DNA of 64,000 bases, taken from contig CBDFKF010000003.1 of assembly GCA_965248765.1 (NCBI GenBank), positions 248,001-312,000 on the forward strand, read 5' to 3'. This DNA is from CBDFKF01 sp965248765 (lineage in GTDB: Bacteria > Pseudomonadota > Alphaproteobacteria > VGEJ01). Made by a program: the position numbers and the translations under genes. The notes below the pieces were generated by a model. It worked only from the letters and a program-made list of their open reading frames with translations. It did not search any database and was not told the origin of the DNA. Below, in pieces: positions 35,259-44,446 of this stretch (positions are counted from its first letter, which is position 1; every line of letters starts with the position of its first letter).

Positions 35259-36310
35259 GCTCGCTCTCCACGGCTGATGTCGCTCGGCCCTCGCTCCTCT
35301 CCACTCTCGCCGGCGCGTCCGGGGATGGCCGCGAGGAAGGGCCGCAGGCGTTGCGCAAGGCCCTCCCGGCCGATACGTACGAGGTCGTCGTTGAAGTCGC
35401 CGTACTCGGGCACGATGATCGTGGCGGCGACGCCGGCCCGCGCGCAGCGCCGGGCGAGGCGTTCGGCGGCGTGTTCGCCTTCGGGATCGTTGTCGGCGGC
35501 GATAACGAGATGGGTCACGTCAGGAGGCGGCGCGAATACGCCGAGGCTGCCGGCCGAGAGCGCGGCGGCGGCCTGGGTGTCGGGCAACGCGGTGACGACG
35601 GAGAGCACGGTCTCGATGCCCTCGCCGACGAGAAGCGAAGCGCCGTCGTCGGCCGGAGGCGTGCCGAAGCGGATGGCGAGGCCGTGGATGCGCCCGAGGG
35701 CCTTGCGGGGGATCGCGACCGGGGCCTTGGCTGGCCGCGCCGGGTCGAGCCAGGTGCGGTGGACGCCGGTGATGTCGCCGTCGTCGTTGGTGACGGCGGC
35801 GACGAGCGCAGGGAGCCGCCGGAAGCCCTCGTCGCCGCGCCAGGCGAGGCTCGCGTGGAACCGCAGCGCCGCGAAGCGGCAGCGGTGAATCGCGCGGGCG
35901 CGGAGATAGCTCTCGGCATGGGTGCGGTCGATCGAGCGGCAGGCGGTCCAGAGCCGGGGCGCGGCCGCGACGCGGTCGGCGGTGGTGACCGGCGCGGCAC
36001 TGGCGGCCGGACCGGCGGCGGGAAGCGCGAGGAAGCCGCGCGCCTCGGCGAGGGCGGAGCGAAGCGAGGTCCCGCCGAGGTGGTGGCGGACGAGGTCGAG
36101 GAGATCGCCGTGCTCGCCGGTGGCGCCGTCGCACCATTTGCCGACGGTGCCCGGGGTGCTTAGGCGGACGTAGAGCGAGCGCCCCTTGGCGCCGCGCACG
36201 TCGCCGGCGACCCAGTAGCGTCCCTGGCGCCGTCCGGCGGGAAGGTAGTGGCGGCAGACCTCCTCGGCGCGTTGCGCGAGCGCGGCGGCGATATCGCCGG
36301 CGGCGCTCAT
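35255..36310 (-). CDS. TOPRIM-domain primase-like protein of a mobile element (DUF7146-like)
   Basis: 351-residue protein. The N-terminal part (EEVCRHYLPAGRRQGRYWVAGDVRGAKGRSLYVRL) resembles the zinc-finger-like DUF7146 region of element primases. The TOPRIM core is later: Glu in LLVGEGIETVLSVV and the DxD-type acids in HLVIAADNDPEGEHAAERLA. It would act on DNA replication of the element, as phage and plasmid TOPRIM primases do. The ATG at 36310 (MSAAGDIAAAL) is chosen; upstream in-frame sequence is proline/arginine-rich and unlike the family. Confidence 0.78.
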   Translation of the reverse strand: MSAAGDIAAALAQRAEEVCRHYLPAGRRQGRYWVAGDVRGAKGRSLYVRLSTPGTVGKWCDGATGEHGDLLDLVRHHLGGTSLRSALAEARGFLALPAAGPAASAAPVTTADRVAAAPRLWTACRSIDRTHAESYLRARAIHRCRFAALRFHASLAWRGDEGFRRLPALVAAVTNDDGDITGVHRTWLDPARPAKAPVAIPRKALGRIHGLAIRFGTPPADDGASLLVGEGIETVLSVVTALPDTQAAAALSAGSLGVFAPPPDVTHLVIAADNDPEGEHAAERLARRCARAGVAATIIVPEYGDFNDDLVRIGREGLAQRLRPFLAAIPGRAGESGEERGPSDISRGERA

Positions 36311-36500
36311 GACGCGAGTGCTCCGGCGGGAACGCAAGGGGTGCTGTGTGGGACCATGGACTCTCTCCCCGGACTGTCTGGTGACGGCCGGTCCCGGGCT
36401 CCCTCGGCCTCTCGGGGGCGCAACGCCGGGTGGCGATGCGCGAAGCGCGAACGCCGGCGCGGCGCCCGTTATCCGGCTCGGCCGGGCAGTCAAAAGAAAA

Positions 36501-36524
36501 GGCCGACGCCCTGCGGCGCCGGCC
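36501..36524 (-). terminator. Rho-independent terminator after ssb
   Basis: Read on the minus strand: a 10-bp stem GGCCGGCGCC / GGCGTCGGCC (one G-T pair), 4-base loop, then TTTTCTTTT. It lies about 26 bases after the ssb stop and separates ssb from the TOPRIM gene. Confidence 0.75.
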
Positions 36525-36550
36525 CGAGGTGGGAGGAAGGAAGCGGCCGA

Positions 36551-36994
36551 TTAGAACGGGATGTCGCCGTCGGTGCCGGTCGCGGCCATGGGCTCGGCGG
36601 ACGCCGGCTCGTTGTCGTTGGCGGCCGGCATGGCGCCGTCGACCGGCTTGTCGAGGAACTGCACGCGCCCGCCGGGCACGAGCAGGATTTCGGCCGAGAA
36701 GCGGTCGGAGTCCTCGCCGTCCTTCTTCCAGCGCCGCGTTTGGAGTTTGCCCGCGATATAGACGAGGCGGCCCTTCTTCGCGTGCTTTTCGAACATCTCG
36801 ACGAGACCGGGCTGGAAGGTGACGACGCGGTGCCACTCGGTGCGGTCGCGGCGTTCGCCGGAGTTCTTGTCGATGTAGGACTCGTCGGTGGCGACCGAGA
36901 GATTGGCGACCTTGCCGCCGCTGACCATGTGGTTGATGACGGCGTCGCCGCCGAGGCGGCCGATGACTTCCGCGCGGTTCAATCCGAATGCCAT
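36551..36994 (-). CDS. ssb: Single-stranded DNA-binding protein
   Basis: 147-residue SSB. The OB fold reads NRAEVIGRLGGDAVINHMVSGGKVANLSVAT, then DRTEWHRVVTF, KKGRLVYIAGKLQTRRW; the C-terminal tip is GDIPF, the short acidic tail that recruits partner proteins. The ATG at 36994 has a good AGGAG ribosome site. It belongs to the element backbone. A second, partly rearranged copy lies at 59279-59848. Confidence 0.92.
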   Translation of the reverse strand: MAFGLNRAEVIGRLGGDAVINHMVSGGKVANLSVATDESYIDKNSGERRDRTEWHRVVTFQPGLVEMFEKHAKKGRLVYIAGKLQTRRWKKDGEDSDRFSAEILLVPGGRVQFLDKPVDGAMPAANDNEPASAEPMAATGTDGDIPF

Positions 36995-37102
36995 GATGAT
37001 GCTCCTATGGTCCAGGTGGATGACGTTGGGTTCGGCGAACGGCGAGCGGACCCTCTCGGACCTGCCCCCGCTCACTCCTTCAAAGCTCCTCTCGAACTCT
37101 GC

Positions 37103-37264
37103 TCAGCGGTCCGCGCCGGTGCCGGGCGGATCGCCGATGACCTCGCGAACGGCATGCGGCGACAGGCCGATTTCAGCCAGGAGTTGGTCGATCGCGACGA
37201 ACTCGTGGAACGGGTCGTCATTGTCGTCGGTGACGGTGAAGACGGTGATGGGGGTATCGGACAT
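37103..37264 (-). CDS. Small hypothetical element protein
   Basis: 53-residue acidic protein starting MSDTPITVFTVTDDNDD, with a helical segment AIDQLLAEIGLSPHAVREVIGD. No known domain. The same helical segment, AGQLIAELGLDTRSVRDAIADD, is fused to the N terminus of the second SSB at 59279, which supports this short frame as a real gene normally placed next to ssb. Confidence 0.65.
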   Translation of the reverse strand: MSDTPITVFTVTDDNDDPFHEFVAIDQLLAEIGLSPHAVREVIGDPPGTGADR

Positions 37265-37380
37265 CGAGGGGGTCCCCCGTGAAAGGGATGGTCGACGCTG
37301 CCGGGTGGAGGACCTTCCTCTCGACCCTCCGGGCGTCGCCCTCTCGAAGCCCTCCTTCACTCTCCGCCGAGCCCCCGGGG

Positions 37381-38044
37381 TCACATCAGGCCGAGCTCGA
37401 CAAACGAGGTGACCTCGCCGTCGCCGATCACGAGATGGTCGAGGACCCGCACGTCGAAGAGAGCGAGCGCCTCGGTAAGCCGCCCGGTCATGACACGGTC
37501 GGCGTTGCTGGGTTGCGATTGGCCCGAGGGGTGGTTGTGGAAGAACAGGACGGCGGCGGCGTTGTGGACCAGCACCCTGCGCGCGACCTCTCTCGGATAG
37601 ACGCTGGCGCTGTCGATGGTGCCGGGGAAGAGCTCCTCCACGGCGATGACGCGGTTCTTGTTGTCGAGATAGACCACGCCGAAGACCTCGGAACGGCGGC
37701 CGCGCACGCGCGCCTCGATGAACCGGCGTGTATCGGTCGGCCCGCCGAGCGGGCCGCCGCGTCGGAGCCGTTCCTCCATCCAGCGCGAATGGACCTCGAG
37801 GATGGCCTGGACGCGCAGCATGTGGTCGCGAGCGAACGGCGCCTCGCGGACTGCGTCGCCGGGATCGTCGAATACGCCCCGCAGGCCGCCCGCCGCGGCG
37901 AGGGCGGCCTGCGGGGCGGATGCCGAGCAGGCCGAGCAACTCGTGGGCTGCGAGCGCGGCCGGGCCGGCGCGCTCAATGCGCGCCAGGGTCTCGGCGGGA
38001 ACGGCGGCGACACCGGCGAAATCGATCGTGGCTGCATGGTTCAT
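37381..38044 (-). pseudogene. radC: RadC/JAB-domain protein, split by a one-base frameshift
   Basis: About 220 residues when repaired. The N terminus (MNHAATIDFAGVAAVPAETLARI through HELLGLLGI) reads from 38044; an extra base in a G run at 37913-37916 shifts the frame, and the remainder reads AALAAAGGLRGVFDDPGDAVREA to the end. The metal-site motif of the JAB/MPN fold is FFHNHPSGQSQPSNAD. RadC-type proteins are common on integrative elements; the DNA repair role is disputed. The break is in a homopolymer, so it may not be real. Confidence 0.78.
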
Positions 38045-38195
38045 GACGGCTCCCGGGTGGCGATGAGGTGGCGGCCCCCGGGGATGGCTCTCTTCATCGC
38101 TCTGAAGGGTCCACCTCCTTCCGCCCGGCTCGGCTCTCGCGGATGTGCCGGCCGGCGGCCGGCCGGCCGCGGGCGGCGTCGTGAAGGCGCTCGAT

Positions 38196-38471
38196 TCAGT
38201 GCAGGACGTCGTTGCCGGGGACGTGGCGGGGCGGATCGGCGGACATCGTCCGGCCGGCAATCTTCATCCAGGCATCGCGGTCGAGGCCGAGCCGGGCGTT
38301 GAAGCGGTCGCAGAGCCTCTCGGCGTCGTCGAGGGTGAGCGCGACGAGCGCCGTGGGCACGTAGCCCGGCACGCCGTCGATGACGATGCGGATCTGCTGC
38401 GGGCTCTCCGGCGGCCCATAGGCCGGGCAGAAGGCGTAGTTCGGGTCGTCGGGAAAGGTGTACGGGGACAT
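38196..38471 (-). CDS. Small hypothetical element protein
   Basis: 91-residue protein starting MSPYTFPDDPNYAFCPAYGPP; the middle (IRIVIDGVPGYVPTALVALTLDDAERLCDRFNARLGLD) is a plausible small alpha-beta fold. No recognised function. It lies between radC and the strawberry-notch gene in the same orientation, as in other alphaproteobacterial elements. Confidence 0.6.
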   Translation of the reverse strand: MSPYTFPDDPNYAFCPAYGPPESPQQIRIVIDGVPGYVPTALVALTLDDAERLCDRFNARLGLDRDAWMKIAGRTMSADPPRHVPGNDVLH

Positions 38472-38634
38472 CGGAAGCTCCTTCGATTGCGGGCAGGCTG
38501 CGTCCGGGCCGGAGACGGTGCCAAACGAGGATTGGTGGAACGGCAGCAGGCCGGCCGCCCGACTGCCGCGGGTTGGCCGGCGGTCCGAACAGACAAGGGG
38601 TGGACGGCTGTCCGTACAGAGAAGGCGCGGTCGA

Positions 38635-41600
38635 TCAGGCGGCGACCGCGGCCTGGCCGACCGGCCAGCGGTCGACGACGCGCGCGAGCACGGTCTCGGC
38701 GGGGACGAACACGCGGGTCCGATACGAGACGATCTCGGTCACGCAGCCGAGGCGCTTGAGCGCCTCAATGTGACCGTCGGCCGGCCCCTCGATCTCGATG
38801 CGCTCGGCGCCCGCGAGCCGGCGCCGGGCGATGCGCCAACCGTTGGCGAGCGGGAACGCCGTGCCGCGCGCCAGAACCTCCTCGTGAAGTTCGGCCGGCG
38901 TCAAGCCGAGACCGCCGGCGAGGCCGAGTGCTGCGCGGAATTCGAGCGCCTCGGCGGGACCGAGCACACGGCCGATCAGGCGCTCGCCGGTATCGGTGGT
39001 GAGCCTCCGCACGCGCATATGGCGGTCGGGCAGGCGGTCCCAGATGGGGAGGAGCAGTCCCGCCACGAGCCACATACGCGATTCGGTATGGGACGGCAGG
39101 CCGGCGATCTCGGTCTCCCAAAGCGTGCGCCATTGCGCTTCACCGGCGATCTGCCAGTTGGAGGCATCGAGCTCCATGCGCGCCATGGTCTCGCGTGTCG
39201 CCGGGCGGACGAGACGGACGCGGGTCTCGACGCCGCCGTCCTCCAACATGCGCGAGGCGTGCGGCAGCACCAGAGCGGCGCGGTGCGAGCGCTCGTTCAC
39301 CATGAGGCGGGCTTCCCTGGATCGGTCGCGGAGCGCGAGCGTGGCGTCGAGTGTGAGCGGGTCGAGCTTGTCGCGCCGCGCGATCTCGCAGAGCTCGGTC
39401 GCCGCCCCGGTGGCCTCGTGAACGAACACCGGCTCGCGTGAGGTGAGAGCGAGCGAGTCGGCATGGATTGTCTCGACGCCGCGATCGAAGGTGCCGGATT
39501 CCATCGCCTCGGCGATAAGCCCGGCGATGCGCACTTCCAACGCCTCGAAGAGCTGGTTCTGCTCGTCGATCGGCAAGGCCAGCAGGCGATTGAGGAACCG
39601 CGACATCGGCGGCAGCTCCTCCTTGAGTGTGCCCTCGTAGGTGAGCGTTAGCCCGGTCGCCGCCTCGAAGGTCTCGATGCCCCAGTCCTCGATGTCGCCG
39701 CGGTAGAGGGCGGTGTAGAAGCGGCGAAGGGCGGCCCGGGCATAGGTCGATTCGAGATTGTCCTCGGGCCTGAACATGGCGCCGTCCTCGCCCATGGCGC
39801 TCTGCGAATCGCGCTGGCCGCGGGTGATGGCGCCGAGGCTGTCGAGCCGGCGCGCGATGGTGGAGATGAACCGGCGTTCGCCTTTCACGTCGGTCGCGAT
39901 GGGCCGGAACAGCGGCGCGGACGCCTGGTGGGTGCGATGGGTGCGGCCGAGACCCTGGATCGCCTGGTCGGCGCGCCAGCCGGGCTCGAGAAGGTAGTGG
40001 TGTCGGCGCGCGGTATTGGTGCAACCTAGATCGGCGTGATAGCTCCGCCCGGTGCCGCCGGCCATCGAGAACACCAGGATTCTCTTCTCGCCCGCCATGA
40101 ATGCGGCGGTCTCTGAAAGATTTGCCGAAGCCGGCCGGCCGCGGAGCGCCAGGCGCGAGCCGCCGGGGTCGGTGATGCGCAGCACCCGGCGCGAGCGGCC
40201 CGTGACTTCGGCGACGGCGTCATCGCCGAAGTGATGCAACAACTGGTTGAGGGCCGCCTGCACCGGCGGCAGGGCGGCGAGCTTCTCGATGAGCGCGTCG
40301 CGCGCGGCACCGGCCTCCTGGCACAGCACCGGGTTGCCGTCCGTGTCGAACACCGGGCGGCTCATCAGATCGCCGGACTCGTTGGTGAAGCTCTCCTGCA
40401 ACTGGACGGGGAAGGCGTGGGCGAGGTAGTCGAGCACGTACTCGCGCGGGGTCAGGTCGATGGAGAGATCGTCCCATTCCGAGGCAGGGATTTGGGCGAT
40501 GCGACGCTCCATCAGTGCCTCGCCGGTCGAGACGAGCTGGACGACCGAGGCGTGGCTGGCCGCGAGATCGGCCTCGATCGCCCGGACCAGGGTCGGGCAC
40601 TTCATCGAGGTGAGCAAATGTCCGAAGAATCTCTGCTTCGCCCCCTCGAACGCGCTGATCGCCGCCGACTTGGCGTTACGGTTGAGCGTGCGCGTGCTTG
40701 CCTCGCCCGTCTGTGTCACGCCGGTCGCCTCCAGCGCCTGTTCGATATGGGCGTGGATGACCTTGAACGCCTGCGCATACGCGTCGTAGATGCGCCGCTG
40801 CTCGGGCGCTAGCGCGTGTTCGAGAATGTCGACCTCGACCCCGTCATAGGAAAGCGCGCGGGCCTGGTAGAGCCCGAGGGACTTCAGATCCCTCGCGACC
40901 ATCTCCATCGCCGCGACCCCGCCCGCTTCCATGGCGGTGACGAAATCGTGCCGGCGCTCGAACGGGGTCTCGCCGCTCCCCCAGAGGCCGAGGCGTTGGG
41001 CATAGGCGCGTGGAGGCACCGGTCGCCGACACATACAGGATGCGGGCATCGGGCAGCGCATGCTGGAGGCGGAGACCCGCGCGGCCCTGCTGCGAGGGCG
41101 CGATGCGGCCTCGGCTGCCGGTGCCGCCCGCGGCGTTGGCCATGGCGTGGCTTTCATCGAACACGACGACGCCGTCGAACGCATGGCGATGCTCATGATC
41201 GAGGCCGCCGGCGAGCCAGGCGACGATCTGATCGAGCCGTGAGCGGGATCCGGAACGCGCGGGGCTCCGGAGTGTGGCGTAGGTCGCGAATAGGATGCCG
41301 GTGTCACGCGGGATGTCCGCCCCTTGCCGGAACTTCCCCAGGTAGAACACGTCGTTCTCGTCGCCGCCGAGCGCCGACCAGTCGCGGCGGGCATCTTCGA
41401 GCAGCTTGTCGGAGGCCGACAGCCACACGGCGCGGCGCGTACCGCGCAGCCACCGGTCGAGGATGACGGCCGCGACCTGGCGCCCCTTGCCGGTGCCGGT
41501 GCCGTCGCCGAGCATCCAGCCGCGCCGGAACCGGACCGGGGGGATGAGCGGCGTATCGTCGTTGTCGTTGGCGGCGGTGTTGTCATTGGCGGCTTCGATA

Positions 41601-43150
41601 CCGTCGCCGACCGGCTGGATGTTCTCCCAGTCGTGCTCGACGCGGTATTCGGTGGCGAGCCGGCGGCTGTGGGCCTGGCCCGCGAGGATGACACTTTCGA
41701 GCTGGGCGTCGCTCAAGCGCGCTTCCGCGACGACGTGCTCGGGCAGCATCGGGCGGTAGTCCGGCGTCGGGTGGGGCACCGCCGCCATCGCGCCCGACTG
41801 CACCAGCGGCGTCGGGTGCTCATGGGCGCCGGCGATTCGGACGGTGCGTGGACGCCAGGGCTCATAGGTGCCGGCGTTCGCGGCGGTCTCCGGCGCGCCG
41901 GAGACCGCCTCGCCGGGTCCGGTCTCGTAGGTAAGCTCGGCTACCGGCCCCCAACCCTGTTTCCGCGTCGGTTGCGGCTCCGGCTTCGCGGCCGCTGTGA
42001 CGGCACGCCGGGGAGAGGCCGGCGGGCGCGGGAGGGGTTGGGCGGACGTGCCGGCGAACAGGTCGCCCGTTGGGCTCGCCTTCGCCTCGACCTGACCGAT
42101 GGGGAGCCTGGGCGGCACGAGGGCGGTGACGGTATCGAGCAAGCCGGCGGCGTCGGCGACGCAGGCCTCGGGATCGATCTCGATGCGGCCGCCGGGCTCA
42201 CCGGCGCGGTCGAGGACCGTGAGGCGGGTATCGAAGGTCGTGCCCCGGCGGGCATAGGCGCGCCCGTCGATGCCGACCGAGCAGACGACATCGGCATCGA
42301 GACGGGCGAAGGCGCGCCGCCAGTCGGCATCGCCGGGGAGGCAGTTGCGCGAGGTGATGGCGGCGAGGCGTCCGCCCGGCGCCAGCATGAGGAAGGCGGA
42401 CCGGAGATGACGCAGATCGGCGTCATGGCAGATACGTTCGATGCCGGGCGAGACCGAGAACGGCGGGTTCATCAGTACGACGCTCGGATGGGTTCCGGGG
42501 AGGTAGTCGGCGATGGATTCGGCGTTGTGCCGGGTGACGGAAGCGCCGGCAAACAGGCCTTGCAGAATCCCGGCACGGGTCGCGGCGAGTTCGTTCAGGT
42601 GCAACGCCCCCGCGGCCTTGGCGCCGAGCGCACACTCGGCCATCACCGCGAGCATGCCGGTGCCGGCCGAGGGCTCCAGCACCACGTCGCCGGGCCTGAC
42701 GGCGGCGGCTTGGAGCGCGGCGTAGGCGAGCGGCAATGGGGTCGAGAACTGCTGGAACCGGAGCTGCTCCTCGGAACGTCGCGTATGCGAGGGCTCAAGG
42801 GCCGCGAGCGTCTCAAGCATCGCCAGCATGCGCTGATGGGAGCCTGCCTCGCGCCGCATGGCACGGCCCCAGCGCTTCAGAAACAGCACCAGCGCGGCTT
42901 CCGCCGCGTCATAGGCGTCGCGCCAGGACCAGGCCCCATCCGCGTCGCTCGCGCCGAAGGCCTCGCTCATGGCCTCGCGAAGGATGTCGGCGTCGAGCCG
43001 GCGGCCGGCTTCGAGATGCGGTACGAGGGCCGAGGCCGCGGCGAGCAGTGCCGTCGGCTTGGACCGCGGCCGGACAGGTGCGATGGGGACGGTCGGGGGA
43101 ACGGCGGGCGCACGCAATGACGCCTCGACCGCCGGATTGGCGTCGAGCAT
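38635..43150 (-). pseudogene. Strawberry-notch-like helicase fused to N-terminal methylase domain, broken near 41,010
   Basis: Very large element protein, about 1,500 residues if repaired. From 43150 the N-terminal half holds a Rossmann methylase-like domain (DVVLEPSAGTGMLAVMAE and VVLMNPPFSV), then a superfamily-2 helicase: P-loop region GWMLGDGTGTGKGRQVA and DEAH-like VVFDESHAMANA. The frame breaks right after ILYVSATGAS. The C-terminal half resumes at AYAQRLGLWGSGETPFERR with GGTGRSYHADL, QAIQGLGRTHRTHQAS and the long SBNO-type tail to 38635. Against the usual 'ATGAT-x-NLAYAQ' pattern about 11 bases seem missing, so this is a real small deletion rather than a homopolymer slip. It probably inactivates the protein. 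Confidence 0.82.
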
Positions 43151-43325
43151 GGCGGATCTCCGTCAAGGAAAGGGTTGGAAGCGGCCGGGCGGCGCGGGGC
43201 AGGTCCTCCCCTGCCGCCTTCGTCGGCTCATCCCGAGCCGGCTGACCGGACCTCCTCGTGCCGGCCGGCGAGCGTGGGTCGGATTGCGGGACGGCGGCGC
43301 CGGAGCGTTCAGCCCGCCGGTGCGT

Positions 43326-43670
43326 TCACCATTCCTCGGCCGTCATCAGGGTGAGGCAGCGGCGGGTGACGGCAGGGTCGGCAGGATCGTCCGAGGCGTA
43401 CTCGGTGGAGGGATCGAAGTAGTCGATCTTCCAGAACAGTTTCCGGCCGTCGAGGGTGAACGAGCCGAAGTCATGCTCGCCGTAGGGGTCGTTGCCGTTG
43501 CTGAATTCGCCGAAGGTACGCAAGGCGTGAAGGGCGTCGGCAAGGAACGCTTCGCCGTAACCGCGGACCCCGGCCGTGGCGAGGACCGTGCCGCCCTGGA
43601 AGGTCTCGCGGAAACGGTCGTTCAGCCTGGCGATTCGCTTGCCGCGGTCGGTTGCGGGATCAGGAGTCAT
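43326..43670 (-). CDS. DUF3768 family protein
   Basis: 114-residue protein matching the DUF3768 pattern: RIARLNDRFRETFQGGTVLATAGV, then NGNDPYGEHDFGSFTL and LFWKIDYFDPSTEYASDDPADP ending in TRRCLTLMTAEEW. These are small proteins almost confined to alphaproteobacterial plasmids and integrative elements; function unknown. Its start overlaps the end of the gene upstream by 11 bases. Confidence 0.82.
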   Translation of the reverse strand: MTPDPATDRGKRIARLNDRFRETFQGGTVLATAGVRGYGEAFLADALHALRTFGEFSNGNDPYGEHDFGSFTLDGRKLFWKIDYFDPSTEYASDDPADPAVTRRCLTLMTAEEW

Positions 43671-43980
43671 GGCCGGTCTCCCTGGAATCTGAGGTAGCAG
43701 TGCCGGAGCGTTCGGCGGCGCGGGCGCGGCAGGTATCGAGCAGGGTCTGGTAGTCGGTGAGAGGAATGTCGGAGTTGCCGTTGACCAGGAATGCGAGCTG
43801 GGTCGTCATCAGGCGGATGGCCGGGTCGGTGCGCTGATCGCCGCCCTCCGCGATCGCCTGGCGGCAGGCGTTATGGATGGCGAGCGCCACCCCGGCCGGG
43901 TTGCAGGCGCCGGGGTCGACGATGAACACCGCGTCATGGTGGCGGTCGTAACCGTCCGGGAGATCGGAGAACGCACTCAT
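43660..43980 (-). CDS. Hypothetical element protein
   Basis: 106-residue protein (MSAFSDLPDGYDRHHDAVFIVDPG), with a region ALAIHNACRQAIAEGGDQRTDPAIRLMTTQLAFL. No recognised domain. It overlaps the upstream gene by four bases and the DUF3768 gene by 11 bases, so all three are co-translated. Confidence 0.65.
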   Translation of the reverse strand: MSAFSDLPDGYDRHHDAVFIVDPGACNPAGVALAIHNACRQAIAEGGDQRTDPAIRLMTTQLAFLVNGNSDIPLTDYQTLLDTCRARAAERSGTATSDSRETGHDS

Positions 43981-44333
43981 GCTCCCGTCCTCCGAACCTT
44001 GGCGGTCAGCCCTTCGACGATGGCGGGGTCGGCCTCGCAGGCCCTGGCCCAGCCGCGCAGGTTGCGCGTGAGATCGGCAAAATCACCGAGGTGGGTGTTG
44101 AAGAAAAGGTCATCCGTGGTGGCGGCAAGGACGCACTCGCTGGAGACGGCGAGGTCGACGATCGCGGGTTCGGTCAGGGGCGGCAGGTCGAGCAGCCAGC
44201 AGAGGATGGCCGTGAACTTGGGCGACAGGGTCTCGCCGCGGCGCGGGTCCATGGGATGGGTGACGGGAATCGGGCCGGATGGCAGGGTGGGCGGTGAGGT
44301 CGCGTGTCTGGTCTGAGGCATGGTGATCTCCAT
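43977..44333 (-). CDS. Hypothetical element protein
   Basis: 118-residue protein. The N terminus is proline-rich; the C-terminal two thirds (SPKFTAILCWLLDLPPLTEPAIVDLAVSSECVLAATTDD) looks like a small helical domain. No known function. First gene of the small three-gene group ending in DUF3768. Confidence 0.6.
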   Translation of the reverse strand: MEITMPQTRHATSPPTLPSGPIPVTHPMDPRRGETLSPKFTAILCWLLDLPPLTEPAIVDLAVSSECVLAATTDDLFFNTHLGDFADLTRNLRGWARACEADPAIVEGLTAKVRRTGA

Positions 44334-44446
44334 AGAGATGTCGAGGCGGCGGCTCCCTGACCGGAACCGGTTCGCCCGGCACGAGCCGGACTCGGCTCCA
44401 GGCGGCGCGGCACCGCCCGGACGCCTGAATCGCGGGAGAGGTGTGC

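Noticed and set aside
35520..36836. A 438-residue minus-strand frame over the TOPRIM gene and ssb region
   Set aside because: Arg/Pro-rich shadow of the real TOPRIM gene in high-GC DNA, with no recognisable motif.
40844..41004. Continuation of the N-terminal strawberry-notch frame to 40844
   Set aside because: After about 41,010 this frame is arginine/proline-rich noise; the family sequence continues in another frame.
41010..41694. N-terminal extension of the C-terminal strawberry-notch frame
   Set aside because: Low-complexity Ser/Pro/Arg translation antisense-like to the true helicase frame; not family-like.
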